This document shows, piece after piece, positions 22,723 through 35,173 of a stretch of DNA of 64,000 bases. The stretch covers positions 55,650,157 to 55,714,156 of the forward strand of contig NC_092797.1 in NCBI RefSeq assembly GCF_918797505.1, in the 5' to 3' direction. The notes under the pieces are model-generated. The model made no database searches. It was not told where the DNA came from and saw only the letters and a list, made by a program, of their open reading frames with translations. The translations under genes and the position numbers were made by a program. The DNA comes from Bemisia tabaci (lineage: Eukaryota > Arthropoda > Insecta > Hemiptera > Aleyrodidae). Within the stretch, counting starts at the first letter, position 1, and every line of letters begins with the position of its first letter.

Positions 22723-23264
22723 CTGAAACAAAAAAAATTAAATTTTTAAAGAGACCAATGCAAAAACGGCCAAACCCCGCAAAGCTTCCCCGTAGGACAG
22801 CATTGCATAGGTCCTGTGTTCACATAAAGATCCGGAAGGGTAACGTGGGACGATACACCGACGATTTTGCGTTCAATGACGCAAAACCCCTGAAATGCGG
22901 TCTTACATTACTCTTCAAGAATTTCGTGTGAACTTTCAAAAGACATAAAAACGTAGCACTAAAAGCTAAACATGAAGCTGCGACTCTCACTTGTTTAAGG
23001 TATCGCAGGAAAACCGAGACCATTTTGAAATTTGAAAAGAAGCGGGAAGGATTGTGAGGTTTTTACCTATTTTGGCTCGATTGCTATCGATTCAATTTTA
23101 AATTGAGTGTGATTTGGGACTACTAAAGACGATTTTTGAACGATTACACGTAATTATTTTTGCAGTACGGATATTTTTTTAGCCACGGTGGATTATTTCA
23201 ACTCAAGAGTGTAATGAAATTCTCGTGTATGAGTCCCAACTCGCCGTTTGCTCAATTTTTTTAG

Positions 23265-23580
23265 ACGAAGAATTTGCTCACAAGAAATGTTATTGCTGCA
23301 TCTGAGACTGCATAATGAGCTGACTTCGCAGTATTTTCCGTAATTTTTTCCTGGAAAGGGAAATTGTACAAAATAAATTTAAAAGTGGCAAAATGTGCCG
23401 CCTTGTGAAGTCATCAGGTGACATTTCCCATTTAAACACATGCGTATTGGCAGATTAGGTTCTTTCGTCATATAGCTCATCTAATAATGATTCAATTTAA
23501 AAACCAAGGACATCTTTGCGCTCAGTTCTTTTAGTAGTTTCATTTCATTACAAAATTTCAGCCATTTGTAAATTCTTCTT
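23265..23580. repeat. Dispersed repeat, copy without the nested MITE
   Basis: Shares AAATGTTATTGCT, ATTTTTTCCGG/CTGG, AATGTGCCGCCTTATGA-like and CCAAGGACATC-like blocks, in the same order, with 7060-7590. Where that copy has the 221-bp insertion, this one reads CCCATTTAAACACATG without interruption. Confidence 0.7.
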
Positions 23581-24108
23581 TGGCCTAAATATGCAATAAA
23601 GAGCTACTATTTCTGACTCGCTGCAGCAACAACGTTCGGTTCCACGTGCTTATAAGTACACTGTAAAACATTTTGGAGTGAAATTCTGTGCCGGAGTATA
23701 CGTAGCGCCCAAAATCCCCAAGTCCTTTGAATGCTTTATGATCTTTTCTCCTACGGAAAGACTTACAGTGTCAAGGAGTGAAATCTACCCTTTTTCGGAG
23801 TTTTATACACTTTTATGGTGCTGATTTCATTTCGCATTATTCTTATCATTCGGGGTTGCATGAACTCCGGCCTCAAATCTTCCCACTCGATTTCTAACGA
23901 TGCACTTCTATGGATGAGCCCGAAAAAGTAGTTCCTCGTTGCAAACTGTAGTTCAATTGTGGTCAGGTTCTATGCAACACCCCCCTCCCCATTTCATCCC
24001 TTTGAAGCCAAGCGACTCGCAGAGGAGATACTCCACGCGGCGCGTCGGGGCGAGGGTGAAACGGAAGCCGACTTCACTCATGCTATCGGTCCCGAGCCCA
24101 ACGCACAA

Positions 24109-24340
24109 TGAAACGATTCAATCGGAGAAGTAGGACAAAATTTTGAAATTTTAAAAGCTCATAACTCCGTTAAATCGAAACTTTGAGATTTTAAAAATGG
24201 CCCCATTGGTTTTCTCGTGAAATTTTCCTCTAGAAGCGCCTCTCAAAATTTAGAATGTGACGAAATAAACATCAAAATTCGCGGTTTTAGTCAAAAATTT
24301 CTTGTGCGACCTCTCAGATTGACTGGATCCACTGTGCGGC
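24109..24340. repeat. Element with GATCCACTGTGCG end
   Basis: About 230 bp homologous, in reverse, to 47456-47697. Shared blocks include CATTGGTTTTCTCGTGAAAT, AAACTTTGAGATTTTAAAAA and the right end GACTGGATCCACTGTGCG. The ends form imperfect inverted repeats (GATTCAATC and GATTGACTGGATC). Confidence 0.55.
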
Positions 24341-25013
24341 GGCGGCGGCGGCGAATGTGAAGACGGAAATTCTTGAGCGGTGAAATTTACATCTTTCAAT
24401 TTCCCTTGATCCGCGGTCGAGTCGAGGCTCCGCGCGAAAAATAAAAGGAGGACTCCAAGTCGGGGGCATCCCACGACTCCACTCGCTTCCACGCATTATT
24501 CTTGCGAGTCTTTTGATGTTCCCCCGGGGTAACTCCCCCTCCCCCCACCCCCTCCCCCGGGGTAACCCTCCCTCTCCCCGGCGAACGCCTCTCTAATGAA
24601 GAGCCAACTACTCTCCGACCCCTGCGAGGAAGGGCTATTCCGCCGTGACATGGAAAAACGCCGTATCAACACTCGAAGCTTGCCAGATCATATAAGATTT
24701 GTGCATATTTTGGCGGATTTAAGGGTGGTTTTACGATAACTGGAATAGTTTTGTCGCCGTAACAGAAAACATATTTTTCGGTCATACTTTTAGTAGAAAT
24801 GATAATCACTCGAATTTTTTCGTATTAATCTTCAAAGGGTTACGTATTATAACGCTTTCTAATGATTTATTGCTCTTCAATTACATTTCAATTAAAAACA
24901 TTGAAACATGTCGGACACTTTTTGAAACTAAAAAATTGTTAAATGAGCAATATAATTTTTTTCGTGTTTTCCGCGGATGTCAGTCATGGTGTTGAGGCTA
25001 AGAGAATACTCAC
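24341..25013. other. Intron of the beat-like gene (part)
   Basis: Includes a short duplicated C-rich patch (two copies of CCCCCGGGGTAAC at about 24520-24565), a single end of the GCCGT family near 24640 (CCGCCGTGACATGGAAAAAC), and a fragment of the CCACCCCCGTGG family near 24900 (AACATGTCGGACAC). No exon seen. Confidence 0.5.
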
Positions 25014-25230
25014 TGAGGAGAGAGGCTTCTTTAAGTTGGTTCCTTTGAATGATTTGGCCTTCTTGTTTGGCCTGCCAGAGGCTTGGTGACAAGGTGGCGA
25101 TGCACTTGAATTTAATGCTCCCGTCGCGGAAAAGGTCGTTTGTGACGGTCAGCGTGAGTCCCAGCTGCGTTTGCCGCAGCCCGTGAGAGCTGATGATTTC
25201 TGGATAGGACCTCAGCGACGGGCCTTTTAC
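25014..25230 (-). CDS. beat-like gene, exon encoding the end of the second Ig domain
   Basis: The acceptor TTGATTTTCAG opens a phase-0 exon of 72 codons plus one base, closed by the consensus donor GTGAGT at 25013-25008. Translation begins VKGPSLRSYPEIISSHGLRQ, then TQLGLTLTVTNDLFRDGSIK, then FKCIATLSPSLWQAKQEGQI. The cysteine in FKCIA is the second conserved Ig cysteine, pairing with the one in the preceding exon. The pattern of LGL-L-V with a phenylalanine-rich turn and then a K-C-A strand matches the second Ig-like domain of insect Beat proteins. It ends IIQRNQLKEASLL. Phase 1 at its end matches the exon at 22722. Confidence 0.85.
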
Positions 25231-25290
25231 CTGAAAATCAAATAAGTGAAGACATGAATACTATTAGCACCTAGATTCACCATTTAACAA

Positions 25291-25378
25291 GAGAGAAAGG
25301 GAGAGGGAGAGGGAGAGGGAGAGGGAGAGAGAGGGGGGGAGAGAGGGGGGGGGAGAGAGGGAGAGAGAGAGAGAGAGT
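25291..25378. repeat. GA-rich simple repeat
   Basis: Tandem GAGAGG/GAGGGA units, about 90 bp, with two short G runs. The serine-leucine frames on the other strand are artefacts of this repeat. Confidence 0.9.
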
Positions 25379-28300
25379 ACAGTATCCACCATTATCCGGA
25401 TCGGGGTTGTAGCAGAGAGTAAAACATCGTGGATAATCCGAAATGAACATCTTGTGCAGGAGAGATACAACCAACTGGGTAGATTTTTTATAAATAAAAT
25501 CGCACAAAAATTACGTTGAGCACATTGGAAATGTCTGATTTATGCAGGGTGATCCAAATTCCCGGCCCCTATAATTTTTTCAACAAATTGAAATAGAGAC
25601 TTGAAATGTTGAACTCCTGGGTCATTGGTAAAGACTAATCCCAAATTCTGTGTGTTGCGCAGTATCATTCTCAATTGAAGGCGTTTCTTCTTTCCTTGAG
25701 TCAGTCGGGCTTTCCTCCTGACCGCATTCTTCATTCCTCTTTTCATCCATCTCTCCCCCTCCCACTCCTCCCTTTCAGGCAAACTGATTACCGGTGACTA
25801 AGAAAAGTGCCAACAGACTGAGTAAATTCAAAAATACTCTCTAAAATATACGAAAGGAAAATCGTTTGTACCTTTTCCCATAAAAAAGAGATACAAATGG
25901 TCATACACTGGAAGCTTTTCGCAGTTCCCGATTTCTTGTGGTCTGACACTTTCTTTGAATAAACGGACGCGCGACGCAGTTCATTATTTCGAAAGGCGGC
26001 GCAATGATAGCCCGAGGCGGTCGCTCTTTCTCCATCCCTCAGCTCCGAACCTGGAAGCGCAGCTCTCCGTCGCCTCGTCCTCATGCATCATTTCCTGTCA
26101 AATGGACATTGTTCCAGGTCTACCATCCTAACGCCACGATTTAAGTTAAAACGCCCAACAAACATTCTAACGTTGCCAATTTTTTCGTGTTATATTAGAA
26201 TTTTCTCAAAAACTTAGATTAGAACTTGGAAATATTTGAAATTTTATGTTAAATTTTAAACGTATCTTAATATGTTGAGAGAAAATATTTCGGAGTTCTT
26301 CTTTAACTTCATAACCCTCGATAATAACAAAATATTAATTTTATAGAATTCTTCGTAATTTTATCCGTAACATTATTGGAGGATTTGATGCGCTTTTCAT
26401 CTCCATTCATGGATTTGAAGATTTTGGGGCGAAAAATTTACAACTTTTTTATAATTTCACAGCATTTATATGTTAATTTTGCTTGAACATTTATTTTTGA
26501 GGAAAGTAACGAGTTTTTTACGTCGGATTTTTTGATAGTTTTTTTTTTTTTTGCAATTTTTTTCGTGTATCTGAGATTTTTAGGAAACAGGTTTGAGTTC
26601 CAGATTTCAAGAGAAGACTGTTGTGTTTCGGTCCGCAATTTGCAAACAGTTTAGTTGGCATTAAACAAGATTTATGTCATACAATTGCATACCTAGACAG
26701 GTGCTTTTTTGAGCTTAAAATTGCAGTCTCTAATGGAAAAATATGGTCCAATATTTTGTCTACGAAGAACCAAATGTTGCATGATAATCCGAAATTTTCG
26801 AACCTTGAACAAGGTGGATTCTTACAGTAAATAACTTTCATTCCAAACTACCTCAGAACTGCGAACTTCAAGCCATCATAACTCTAATTTGATGCAAGAT
26901 TTTTTGATTTTATTCATTCCAAAATTATTGTACTTAAAATACTCCTCCGTGCTTTCTAATCTACACTCATTTTTATGTTTTTGTGAACTAACAGTAAGAT
27001 TCCTCACTGATGAATGTCTAACGGACGTTACCGGGGGGTCAGAATGCAATTTTGAAAATCTTTTTAAAATGTCGAAATTTTTTCTCTGACTTGAAGAATA
27101 ATACCTAATAATAAATAAAAAAAATAAAAGTAGACATATCAACCCCTTTAGTTTTCATTTACAGAGATTTCAAAATAGGCAAACAGCATAAAAAGAGAAT
27201 TCACGATCCAACACTGCGAGGTCAAAGACGCACCTTGACGAGACCGTGTATTGTGAAAGTAGAAAGCTATTCGATCGAATTTAAGTTTTTTGATCTGCCT
27301 CAAGCAAAATCTTATCAGATTCTTGAAGAAAAGTGCTACGGAATAATTTAAGCGAAGAAAGGAAAAATTCTGTCGAACTCCTAGAAGATAAAGTCGATTT
27401 AAAGGTATTTTGGGGCTAAAATACCCAAATCACCGGTAGTAAAAATCCCGTTATATTATTGAAAAGAAATTGACTCGATATAAATGCAATTGCATTAAAT
27501 ACGTCTTGATTTTGTTATTTTAAACGTCTTTCCATGCAAAGAAGTTCAACCATGTCGTTGCTTTATTCATTCATGAATTGAAAGTAAGCAATCTACATCC
27601 CGAAAATCTACTGATTTGCCGTAAAAAATTGCAGAAACTTGATATACCAGGTCGATGCACCCACTCGTTGAATTTACCAACCAATTTTGTGAGTGCAAAT
27701 GTGTAAGAATCAATATGCTATAGTCATTTTGGGTGCATTTATTTTTCATGAAACAATAATAATTTCAATCCCGAAAAACCATCAATTTTCCGTATAAAAT
27801 CGAAAAAATCAAAATATGTCAACTCCCCGACGTGAAAATTAGATTCTACGTATGTAAAATGTAAATACTTATGTATCGATATGCTGAACAGAACTATGTG
27901 TGGACAGTCAGAAGCCCGCGGCAACATTAATTCAACAGAAAAACTGTAAAAATTAGATAGGATTTTAGCCGCTTTGCCCGCCTCTCCTCGCTACTTACAA
28001 CAAACCGTTCTTATACTCATCTCAAAATTTTTCTCAGAGCTTTGGGTTATTATCAGCTTCCATTTAAACTCCGGTTCGATGGCCGAATCGGCTGCCAAAA
28101 AAGCAAGCCACTGTTGAGGGGTTCTATGAGAAATTCGTGATATTATCGGCTCTCAGGAAATCACCCCATGGCTAAAATTGGTGGTATAAATGTTTAAGTG
28201 CTTAAAATAATCGTATTCAAGAAACTAAGGAATTAAACTATGGAGTCAATTTCTTTTTAATAATATAACGAATTTACTACCGGTGATTTAGCTATTATAG

Positions 28301-30000
28301 CCCCAGAATACTTTTAAAGCGCCTTTGCGTTCCAGAATCTCGACGGAATTTTTTTTTTTTTTTTTTTTTGCTTAAACGATTCAAGAAACATTGTAGTTAA
28401 AAATATAAAGATTTTTCGATTTGGACGTATGAAAAATGTTTAACTCGTTCAGGCACACCGTGTATTGTATGGAGTACTGCTGTTATTCGACCGTTGTCTT
28501 CAGGTCAAAATTCTTACAAAGAAGCCCCTTGCAAGAGGCAAATTTTTTGTAATTTCTCCCAGTTTTTTCAGCGTTAGGTATATAAATGAATTGTTTGTCA
28601 AATTTTGAGGTCAATTATATTTAATTGTAATTTATACTTTCTTTTTTTCCCCTTCATTTTATTTTTCGTATCGAGGAGTCGAGGTTTTGTTGATTTCTTC
28701 GGATTTCGATTACTGTAACTTCTCTTCTATTCGGCCGATTTTTATGAATGAGGTCTCTTTTTATTTGTGTTTTAACGGAGAGTAAGGAAAAAATTGCTAA
28801 ATACATGCGAAACAATTTTTTTTGAAAATTGGATGAATCCTAGCGTGACGGTGAAATGGTTAATGAAGCGTGAGTAATTGGGGTACGGGTATCGGCCGCG
28901 TTGGGACCCAAGGCCCATTGTTCTTCGTGACGCCGACGCAGTGATCAGGAGCGTGGGGACGAGAGGGCTTAGTGGACTCCTGTATGAGCCACGTTTAGCA
29001 AATGGTCTAATGAGTCTCGAGGCTCATCACAGATTGCACTTACCACTATCCTGGTGGCCCCGGCTATCAGAGCAAGGAGTACCAACTTTTGAAAAGGATA
29101 ACAGTGTTGTGGAGATATGTCAAAGCAACGTTGTGAACAAAACGGAGTGAGTGAAATTCTCATTCAAGGAGTGCCGAACTGGTCAGCCATCCTCGAATCA
29201 GTTCGCTTGCTTCCGCTTATATATGCATATTTTAAATCAGCGCGCCCCATTCTAAGGTTTTTTTAAAAAAAACCAAGAAACGTAGACTCTTGGTATTCAT
29301 TACACATAAACTAGCGAGCCCCAGAATGAGAAACAAATTTTAATCATTATTATTGACGGATTAGTAAACTTTTTACACGCTTTGGAAAATCTCAGAAGTT
29401 CGCGGTAGTCACTTTTCGGTAAGGAACTAGGGGACTCGGTTATTGTATCGAGGGGGGGGGGTCGAAACGATCGCAAAGGCGGTATACTAAAAAACAGTAT
29501 AATCTCTGTTTTTGCATGCAGGCACATACGTTATCAGTCTTAAACTATTGCATGCAAGATTTTTCCCCCTCTACAAAACCCTACATCTTGATGCTTCCTT
29601 TCGATCAATTCTATCCATTTCATCAAAGGAAATGTGGCAACGTTTAAATGCACATACGGCGTTTTTCCTTAGTATTGTTCGAGTCGCCGCCAGCGCAGCT
29701 TCCAGTCGCAACCGTAAGTGTCGATCAAACCTCATCCCGCTCCGATTCTCTCCGCGTTGCGCTTAGCCATGTCTGCCTTTCCCCTTCGTTTCACCCTAAA
29801 CGGGGGTGCGTTTGGGGGAGGAGGAAGGGGGTCAAGTTGTCAAACACCCCTTCTTTCTTCCCGTCTCCTCACGTTCTCCGGGGAAGGAGAGCGGGGAAGA
29901 GATAAGTTAGGGGAGGAGGTGAAAGGCGATCGGTGGGTGAAGAGGTTTTGATCAACTTCCGCCGAAGGTTCCAGTATCCTTTTCAGGAGAGAAATCTTAC
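25379..30000. other. Large intron of the beat-like gene (part)
   Basis: No exon that fits the gene: the flanking exons join in phase without one. Contains remnants of a larger element near 25530-25640 (GGGTGATCCAAATTCCCGGC and a following segment ending TCAATTTGTTG-like), an AT-rich stretch at 26.2-27.2 kb, a poly(T) run at about 28350-28369, and a patch of higher GC at 28880-29160 discussed separately. Confidence 0.45.
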
Positions 30001-30179
30001 CATTCAACACCAGTGGCGAGGCGTGAACGATCGATTATCGATATTTCCCCATTTGAAGCTATGGTAAAAGATCGATTATTAAGGTGTTCGTTGCGGACAC
30101 CCTGTTTTTCGATCTTTTTCCGTAGGTTTAAGTGGCAGATCAATCGATATATCGCAAAGCACACCACACCACTGTTGAA
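30001..30179. repeat. Hairpin element with ATCGATTATCG core
   Basis: Ends TTCAACACCAGTGGCGAGGC and the near complement of the right side (CACACCACACCACTGTTGAA). The inner arms contain CGATTATCGATATTTCCCCA and ATCAATCGATATATCG. Relatives at 43660-43847 and 62547-62690. Confidence 0.6.
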
Positions 30180-30633
30180 CACCAGAGTAGAGGGAGAGTG
30201 CGGACGTTGAGAGATTCATTTCTGATCGGTTCAGCTATCTGGGGCTCTATGAGAGTATCCGAGATATGAATAAATCGCGAACGTTCCAATTAAATTATTT
30301 AAAATTATTGAGGATGAAGTTTCAATTTCTTTCAGAATGAACTAGACAAGGTATACGAAAATAAACATTCTAATACATGCTTCGTAATCAAAATTTAACG
30401 TAGAATACGATTCGTGCCATACAAATTTCTGGAATTGACTCCTAACTAGGATATTTAATGTTTCAAGACGCGTGAATTTAAACCTTCCGCTCATGAAAAC
30501 GCATTGGTCCACATACGTCGGATGGCAAAATAAACGTTTACCAATGGATCCATTAGTAACATACCCGCTGCAAAGCGACGGGAAAATGCGTACACTACTA
30601 ACGTGGTGAACGCTCAACAAAATAATATAAGCT

Positions 30634-31350
30634 ATGCAAAACGATGATCCGGATATCGGAACTTGGCTGTTTTGAAAACGCCTTCAAATGCCGCGAGATA
30701 CCTCACGCATTCCGGAGAGTTCAAATAGTTGTATCATTGCGCCTTAGAAATGCGCCGGAAGATTACAATTAAAATAGCCTTCATGCACGCTGGTCTTTGC
30801 GATTTCCATTAACATTTTTGCAGTCGTGAATGCATAGCTGAAGTGCGCTTCAGCTAGAATTGTATTTAGCAAATGGGTGGTTTTTATACGAGGATTGAAA
30901 ATAAACAAGTGGTAGGGAATAAAACCAACTAATATGAAATATGCAAAAAGATGATCCGGATATCGAAACTTGGCTGTTTTGAAAACGCCTTCAAATGCGG
31001 CGTGATACCTCACGCATTCCGGAGAGTTGAAATAGTTGTATCATTGCGCCTTAGAAATGCGCCCAAAGATTACAATTAAAATAGCCTTCATGCACGCTGG
31101 CCTTTGCGATTTCCGTTAACATTTTTGCAGTCGTGAATTCATAGCTAAAGTGCGCTCCAGCTAGAATTATACATAGCAAACGGGTAATTTTCACAGGAGG
31201 ATTATAAATAAGCAAGCGGTAAGAAATAAAAAAAAATACTGGGAGCTAGGCAAAACGACAATCCGGGTATCAGAACTTGGCTGTTTTGAAAATGCCTTCA
31301 ATTCCGGCGTGATATCTCACGCATTCCGTTGAGTACGAATAATTGTATCG
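30634..31350. repeat. Tandem repeat, about 308-bp period, 2.3 copies
   Basis: Copies start at about 30634, 30942 and 31249. Each begins with GCAAAACGATGATCCGGATA or a close variant and continues with CTTGGCTGTTTTGAAAACGC, CTCACGCATTCC and AGATTACAATTAAAATAGCC. The third copy breaks off after about 100 bp. Open frames in it are not maintained between copies. Confidence 0.85.
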
Positions 31351-32570
31351 TTAGAAATGATGGGAACTTATTCAACAACACCATACAACTAAATATAATA
31401 CAAAACGGTCATGGGGAGCGAAAACGCTTTTCGGACGTTTCGCGAAAATTAAACGCTTATTTTCAATTGGAACAAAAACTTCAACCCCATGAAGCGAAGG
31501 TTCGTCTCTACGAATCAATTATCTAGTTTAACGATATCAGAATTTTCAGTTCACGTGGGACATATCTTATATCAACGGTTAGCCTCGAGACTTCAGTTAA
31601 CTGAACTGAAGTTCAGCTCTGTCGACTGGAGCAGTTGTTTCACTGACTGAGGACTTAGTCCTCCGAATGGAAAGGACCCACTGAACTGTCTGGGTTCGGT
31701 TAGCAGAACCGAGGTTTTTTTCTCGGTGCAGGGAAAGGGTCGGTTTTTTAAGGGCGGTCCGGAAGTACTGGAAAAGTGCGGAAATTCCGCTGATGGTCCG
31801 GAATTTTTTGTCATTTTTGTCGCAGCTTGGGCGAGAAATTTAAATTCTTAGAATTTTTCGATTTCCGTCAACCTAGGATGTACTGAAAAAGTACTGAATT
31901 TTCCTGTGAAGGAGGTAGTGAATTTCTCGTGATTTTACTGAAAAAACACTGTATAAGTACTGATTTTTGGACAGCTTGTTTTAGTAGACAGCCTGGCGAG
32001 GAAATTTCCGGCTCTCAAGTTCCTCGCTGACAAATCAATCCCGAAAGAATGAAAAAGGGCAAATCCACCTCATAGCGGTTTGAAGAGCGAATACTGAATA
32101 CGTAGAATATAAAGACACGAGCTTCCTGCCGAGAACAGAATGCGCGTTTTTTCATGGTTTCCATCGGAGTAATTAATTTTGATCTCATCCATTGGGACTC
32201 AACCTCCAGCCTCCCCTCCGCCCGTTGGGCAGCTCCGATAATTTCCATACCCATCATAAGCCTACTCCAGATCTCTCCCTCCATGTGAACGTATGAAATT
32301 GGAAGCAGTGAAAGCGAAACAACCCTCCCAATGATGATGAATTTCTCGCGGTTTATCCACCTGTATCGATAGATAATTACATTGAGTGTGAATTAGACGT
32401 CATTAAAGAGTGAGGATCGACCCAATTTACGCCTTTCGAGAAAGAGGCTATCTATTTCAAGTTTATATCTAGCAATAATCTAGTCGAACGGAGGCTCAGT
32501 TTGGGATTTTTCATAATAGACAGGGTTATAATGAAAACCTGAACCGGGGCGCCGCGCCGCGGCGTGCTTC
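31351..32570. other. Intron of the beat-like gene (part)
   Basis: Contains a self-complementary patch at 31585-31720 (TCAGTTAACTGAACTGAAGT, repeats of CTGAACTG and CCGAATGG) and otherwise ordinary sequence. A 73-codon and an 89-codon minus frame have no splice support in phase with the gene. Confidence 0.4.
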
Positions 32571-32680
32571 CAGCTCGAAACACGCACTGACGCCTACAAA
32601 CCTAAGCGGATACTTCACGCATTGCGCAATGCTTGAAGTATCCCCTTAGGTTTGTAGGCGTCAGTGCGCGTTTCGAGCTA
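32571..32680. repeat. Near-perfect palindrome, about 110 bp
   Basis: Symmetry centre at 32625/32626 (ATTGC/GCAAT). Arms include GCTCGAAACACGCACTGACG, CCTACAAACCTAAG and GATACTTCACGC. Same family as 59021-59108. No loop of any size separates the arms. Confidence 0.8.
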
Positions 32681-33365
32681 GCAGCGGCAGTACGCCATGT
32701 CCGCAGCGTGCCATAAAATTACCCATAATCAATAGGTCAGGGTGTTAAAATGTAGGCAATTTGAGATCGAATTCGAAATTACCGACTCAAAAACATCAGT
32801 TACGAAACATTCGTGATCTATCAGTCATTATCCAACTTATTTCTTCCTATTCTTCAGTTTTAAACCATAGTGCGCCGCGGGCGGCGGCGCTCATGAAATT
32901 CTCCCCTTTGCTCAATCGTCAGCTCCCTGGTCTACCCCTATGTATAAAACCTAGGCGCTATTTGCAAAACCTGATTACAACGGGCTCATCTAGGGACTAT
33001 CACTTGTCGATAACCGCAAATATCATGGTAATCGGCACAGTTGAACGCACAAACCAACTGTGACAAAAAATAAAAATTTACATTGTTTAAATGGAATAAT
33101 TCGCAGCTTTACCACGTAATATAAAAAACCTAGGTCTTATCTTCAAACTCTAAATGTAGCGGGCAAATCTAGAGATAACCGCCTGTCGATAACCGCAAAA
33201 ATCACGATACCTAATTGGCCCGGTAAAACGTTGGAACTAAGCGTTACCAGGTATGTAAATTTAGAAGGTCTTGGAGCTTATAGTATAGATTGTTCCTATA
33301 AGCCACCCATATCTGCGTTTAGTCATATTTTATACTACATTTATAAAGAAAATAAGGAGTCTTAC

Positions 33366-33499
33366 TTTTTGATCGTTGATGTACCAATGCAACTCCGAAG
33401 CCGGGTACGATTTGCCTGATGTGCAGTTGAGGTTGATTTCATCTCCTATCTGATAGTATTGGCGCTTGCCTGATATGTGCGGTTTATCCCTCGGCAGAA
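33366..33499 (-). CDS. beat-like gene, exon encoding the first half of the second Ig domain
   Basis: The acceptor TTTTTTGCAG completes the split codon from the exon at 58162 (T plus TT, phenylalanine). It then reads LPRDKPHISGKRQYYQIGDE, INLNCTSGKSYPASELHWYI and NDQK, ending phase 0 at donor GTAAGA (33365-33360). LPR-KP-ISG-----Y-IGD----NCTSG-S-PA--L-WYIN is the signature of the second Ig domain of Beat proteins: the NCTSG cysteine and the WYIN tryptophan are in place. The intron to its right is about 24.7 kb, the longest in the gene as seen here. Confidence 0.92.
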
Positions 33500-33706
33500 C
33501 TGCAAAAAATTTTTAAAAAATCATGCGGTGAAATTCTTAAGTCCGTAATCATCTTTCATAAGAAAAAATACAACGTATACATATTATACGCGACAAAAAA
33601 AACCACAGTCGGTTGAATATATTTGCATTACTCTGATATTCCTGAAAAATTGTTGCCTCACTGGTGGGCCGTTTCATGGAAATTAAAATCATTTCGTGGC
33701 TCCTCT

Positions 33707-33803
33707 GACGTAAGGGCGTATCTCTCTCTCCATAAGAGCCCTGGAAAGCATAGAGTTATACGGAGAACAAGGCTCAAGCGGAAATTGAGATACGCGTTTA
33801 CGT
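33707..33803. repeat. Hairpin repeat with GACGTAAGGGCGTATCTC end
   Basis: Left GACGTAAGGGCGTATCTCTC and right TGAGATACGCGTTTACG are imperfect complements. The interior contains GAGCCCTGGAAAGCAT and ATACGGAGAACAAGGCTC. It lies about 210 bp right of the acceptor of the exon at 33499-33366. Confidence 0.55.
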
Positions 33804-34945
33804 ATAAGAGGCGGCTTTGGACGTTGACGGTCTAGTTTATGGTCTGCGCTCTGAGCGTTTGATCCCCGGTCCGTGAAGTTCAGCGCAAAATTGACTGCGC
33901 GCGGTGCATACGACACATTCACACAAACCTCCATCGTCCGGATTGCATGATCTCCACGGAGAGGTTGCCATCCTGTCACGAAAATCACATCTCCCGCGAA
34001 ATCATAAAAAAATACAGAAGACCTAGAGTAGAGAGGGAGAGTATGGACATCTCGAAATATGTAGCTCTTAGGGCCCAAAAAGGTAGGTAACCTTCGAAAA
34101 CGAAAACTATCACTGTCAATATTTAGACTCCAATATAAACGAAAATGGACAGGAAAGTTCTTAAGTAAGCATTCTTCCGCAAAAATGAGTAAGTTTGTGC
34201 AAAAACCAAGTCAAATACGTGCTTTACCAACGACAGCTCCCAACAATTGTGATTATAAATCACCCTGGATAATTTGAATTCATAGATTGCCTACCCTTTT
34301 GGGCTCTAAGAGCTCCATCACCTTGAGGCTTGGATACACGCTCAAATTTCCATCAATTTGCGATCAAATGGTGACAGATGCGCACCATCTACCATCTTAT
34401 TTTTGCGGCCTGCAAAAATTTGACCTCCATTTTTGCTGTCATTTTGATCGGAAATTGACGGAAATGTGAGCGAGTATCCAGGCCTTAACCTCAAAATTTT
34501 CGACTTGTCTATACTCTCCCTAAATAGGTACTCTAAGAGGACGGAGAGAAAAAATTGCAACACGGCTGGCGTCTATATTAATGTCGGAGCAGGATTGTAA
34601 TGATACAAATTTGATCACGGAAAGCGGGAGACAAGAGGCATTTTCAAGGGACGTCACGAAGCCAGAGGCTGTCAATGGTCGTCGGGTCATAATACGATGA
34701 CAGAAGGGCGAGAAGGGTACCGTCTCCAGAGGCGGGGTTGAGGCCTCGGCATGTTGACATATTTTCCGCCTATTCTGAAAGGGACTCAAAAAGGGACCTC
34801 CGTCCATATTCAGAGACAAATTTTTAAGCGAGCCAATTTTCTCAATTGAGATATCAATTTCCGGTGGCAAGTGCGCTCATGTCGTCGTTCCCCAGACGAA
34901 GGAACGTAACACCATTCCAAGTTTGCAAAATTGACTCAAACAATG
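33804..34945. other. Intron of the beat-like gene (part)
   Basis: Contains a possible imperfect inverted duplication around 34290-34510 (TCAAATTTCCATCAATTTGC on one side and TGATCGGAAATTGACGGAAA on the other). The open frames here lie in these repeats. Confidence 0.4.
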
Positions 34946-35173
34946 CCCTGGAAAAAAGTCGCTTGGATATGGAGTCCTGACTCTTAAGAACACTGACGAG
35001 AAAAAATACTCTTGATTCAATCAGACTTTTTGCTTGAATCAAAAGAAAATCCGCCTAAATCAAGAGGCTCGGCTCTTCGATTCAATGAAAAATCAGATTG
35101 AATCAAGAGTATTTTTTCTTGTTAATGTTTTTAAGAGTCTGGACTTTAGGTCCAAGCGACTTTTTTTCCAGTG
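34946..35173. mobile_element. 228-bp foldback element, CACTGGAAAAAA-type ends
   Basis: Left end CCCTGGAAAAAAGTCGCTTG, right end GCGACTTTTTTTCCAGTG. Inner arms share GAGAAAAAATACTCTTGATT and its complement. TG lies outside both ends. The same length and layout as 46777-47004. Confidence 0.75.

Noticed and set aside
22820..23023. Hydrophobic minus-strand frame (AASCLAFSATFLCLLK) considered as the beat C-terminus
   Set aside because: It lacks a good acceptor in phase. The exon at 22722-22625 has a much stronger acceptor and the right phase.
25264..25507. Serine/leucine/proline-rich minus frames
   Set aside because: Translations of the GA-rich simple repeat at 25291-25378.
33689..34078. 129-codon minus-strand frame near a beat exon
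   Set aside because: It overlaps a hairpin repeat (33707-33803), has no Ig motif and is not in phase with known splice sites of the gene.
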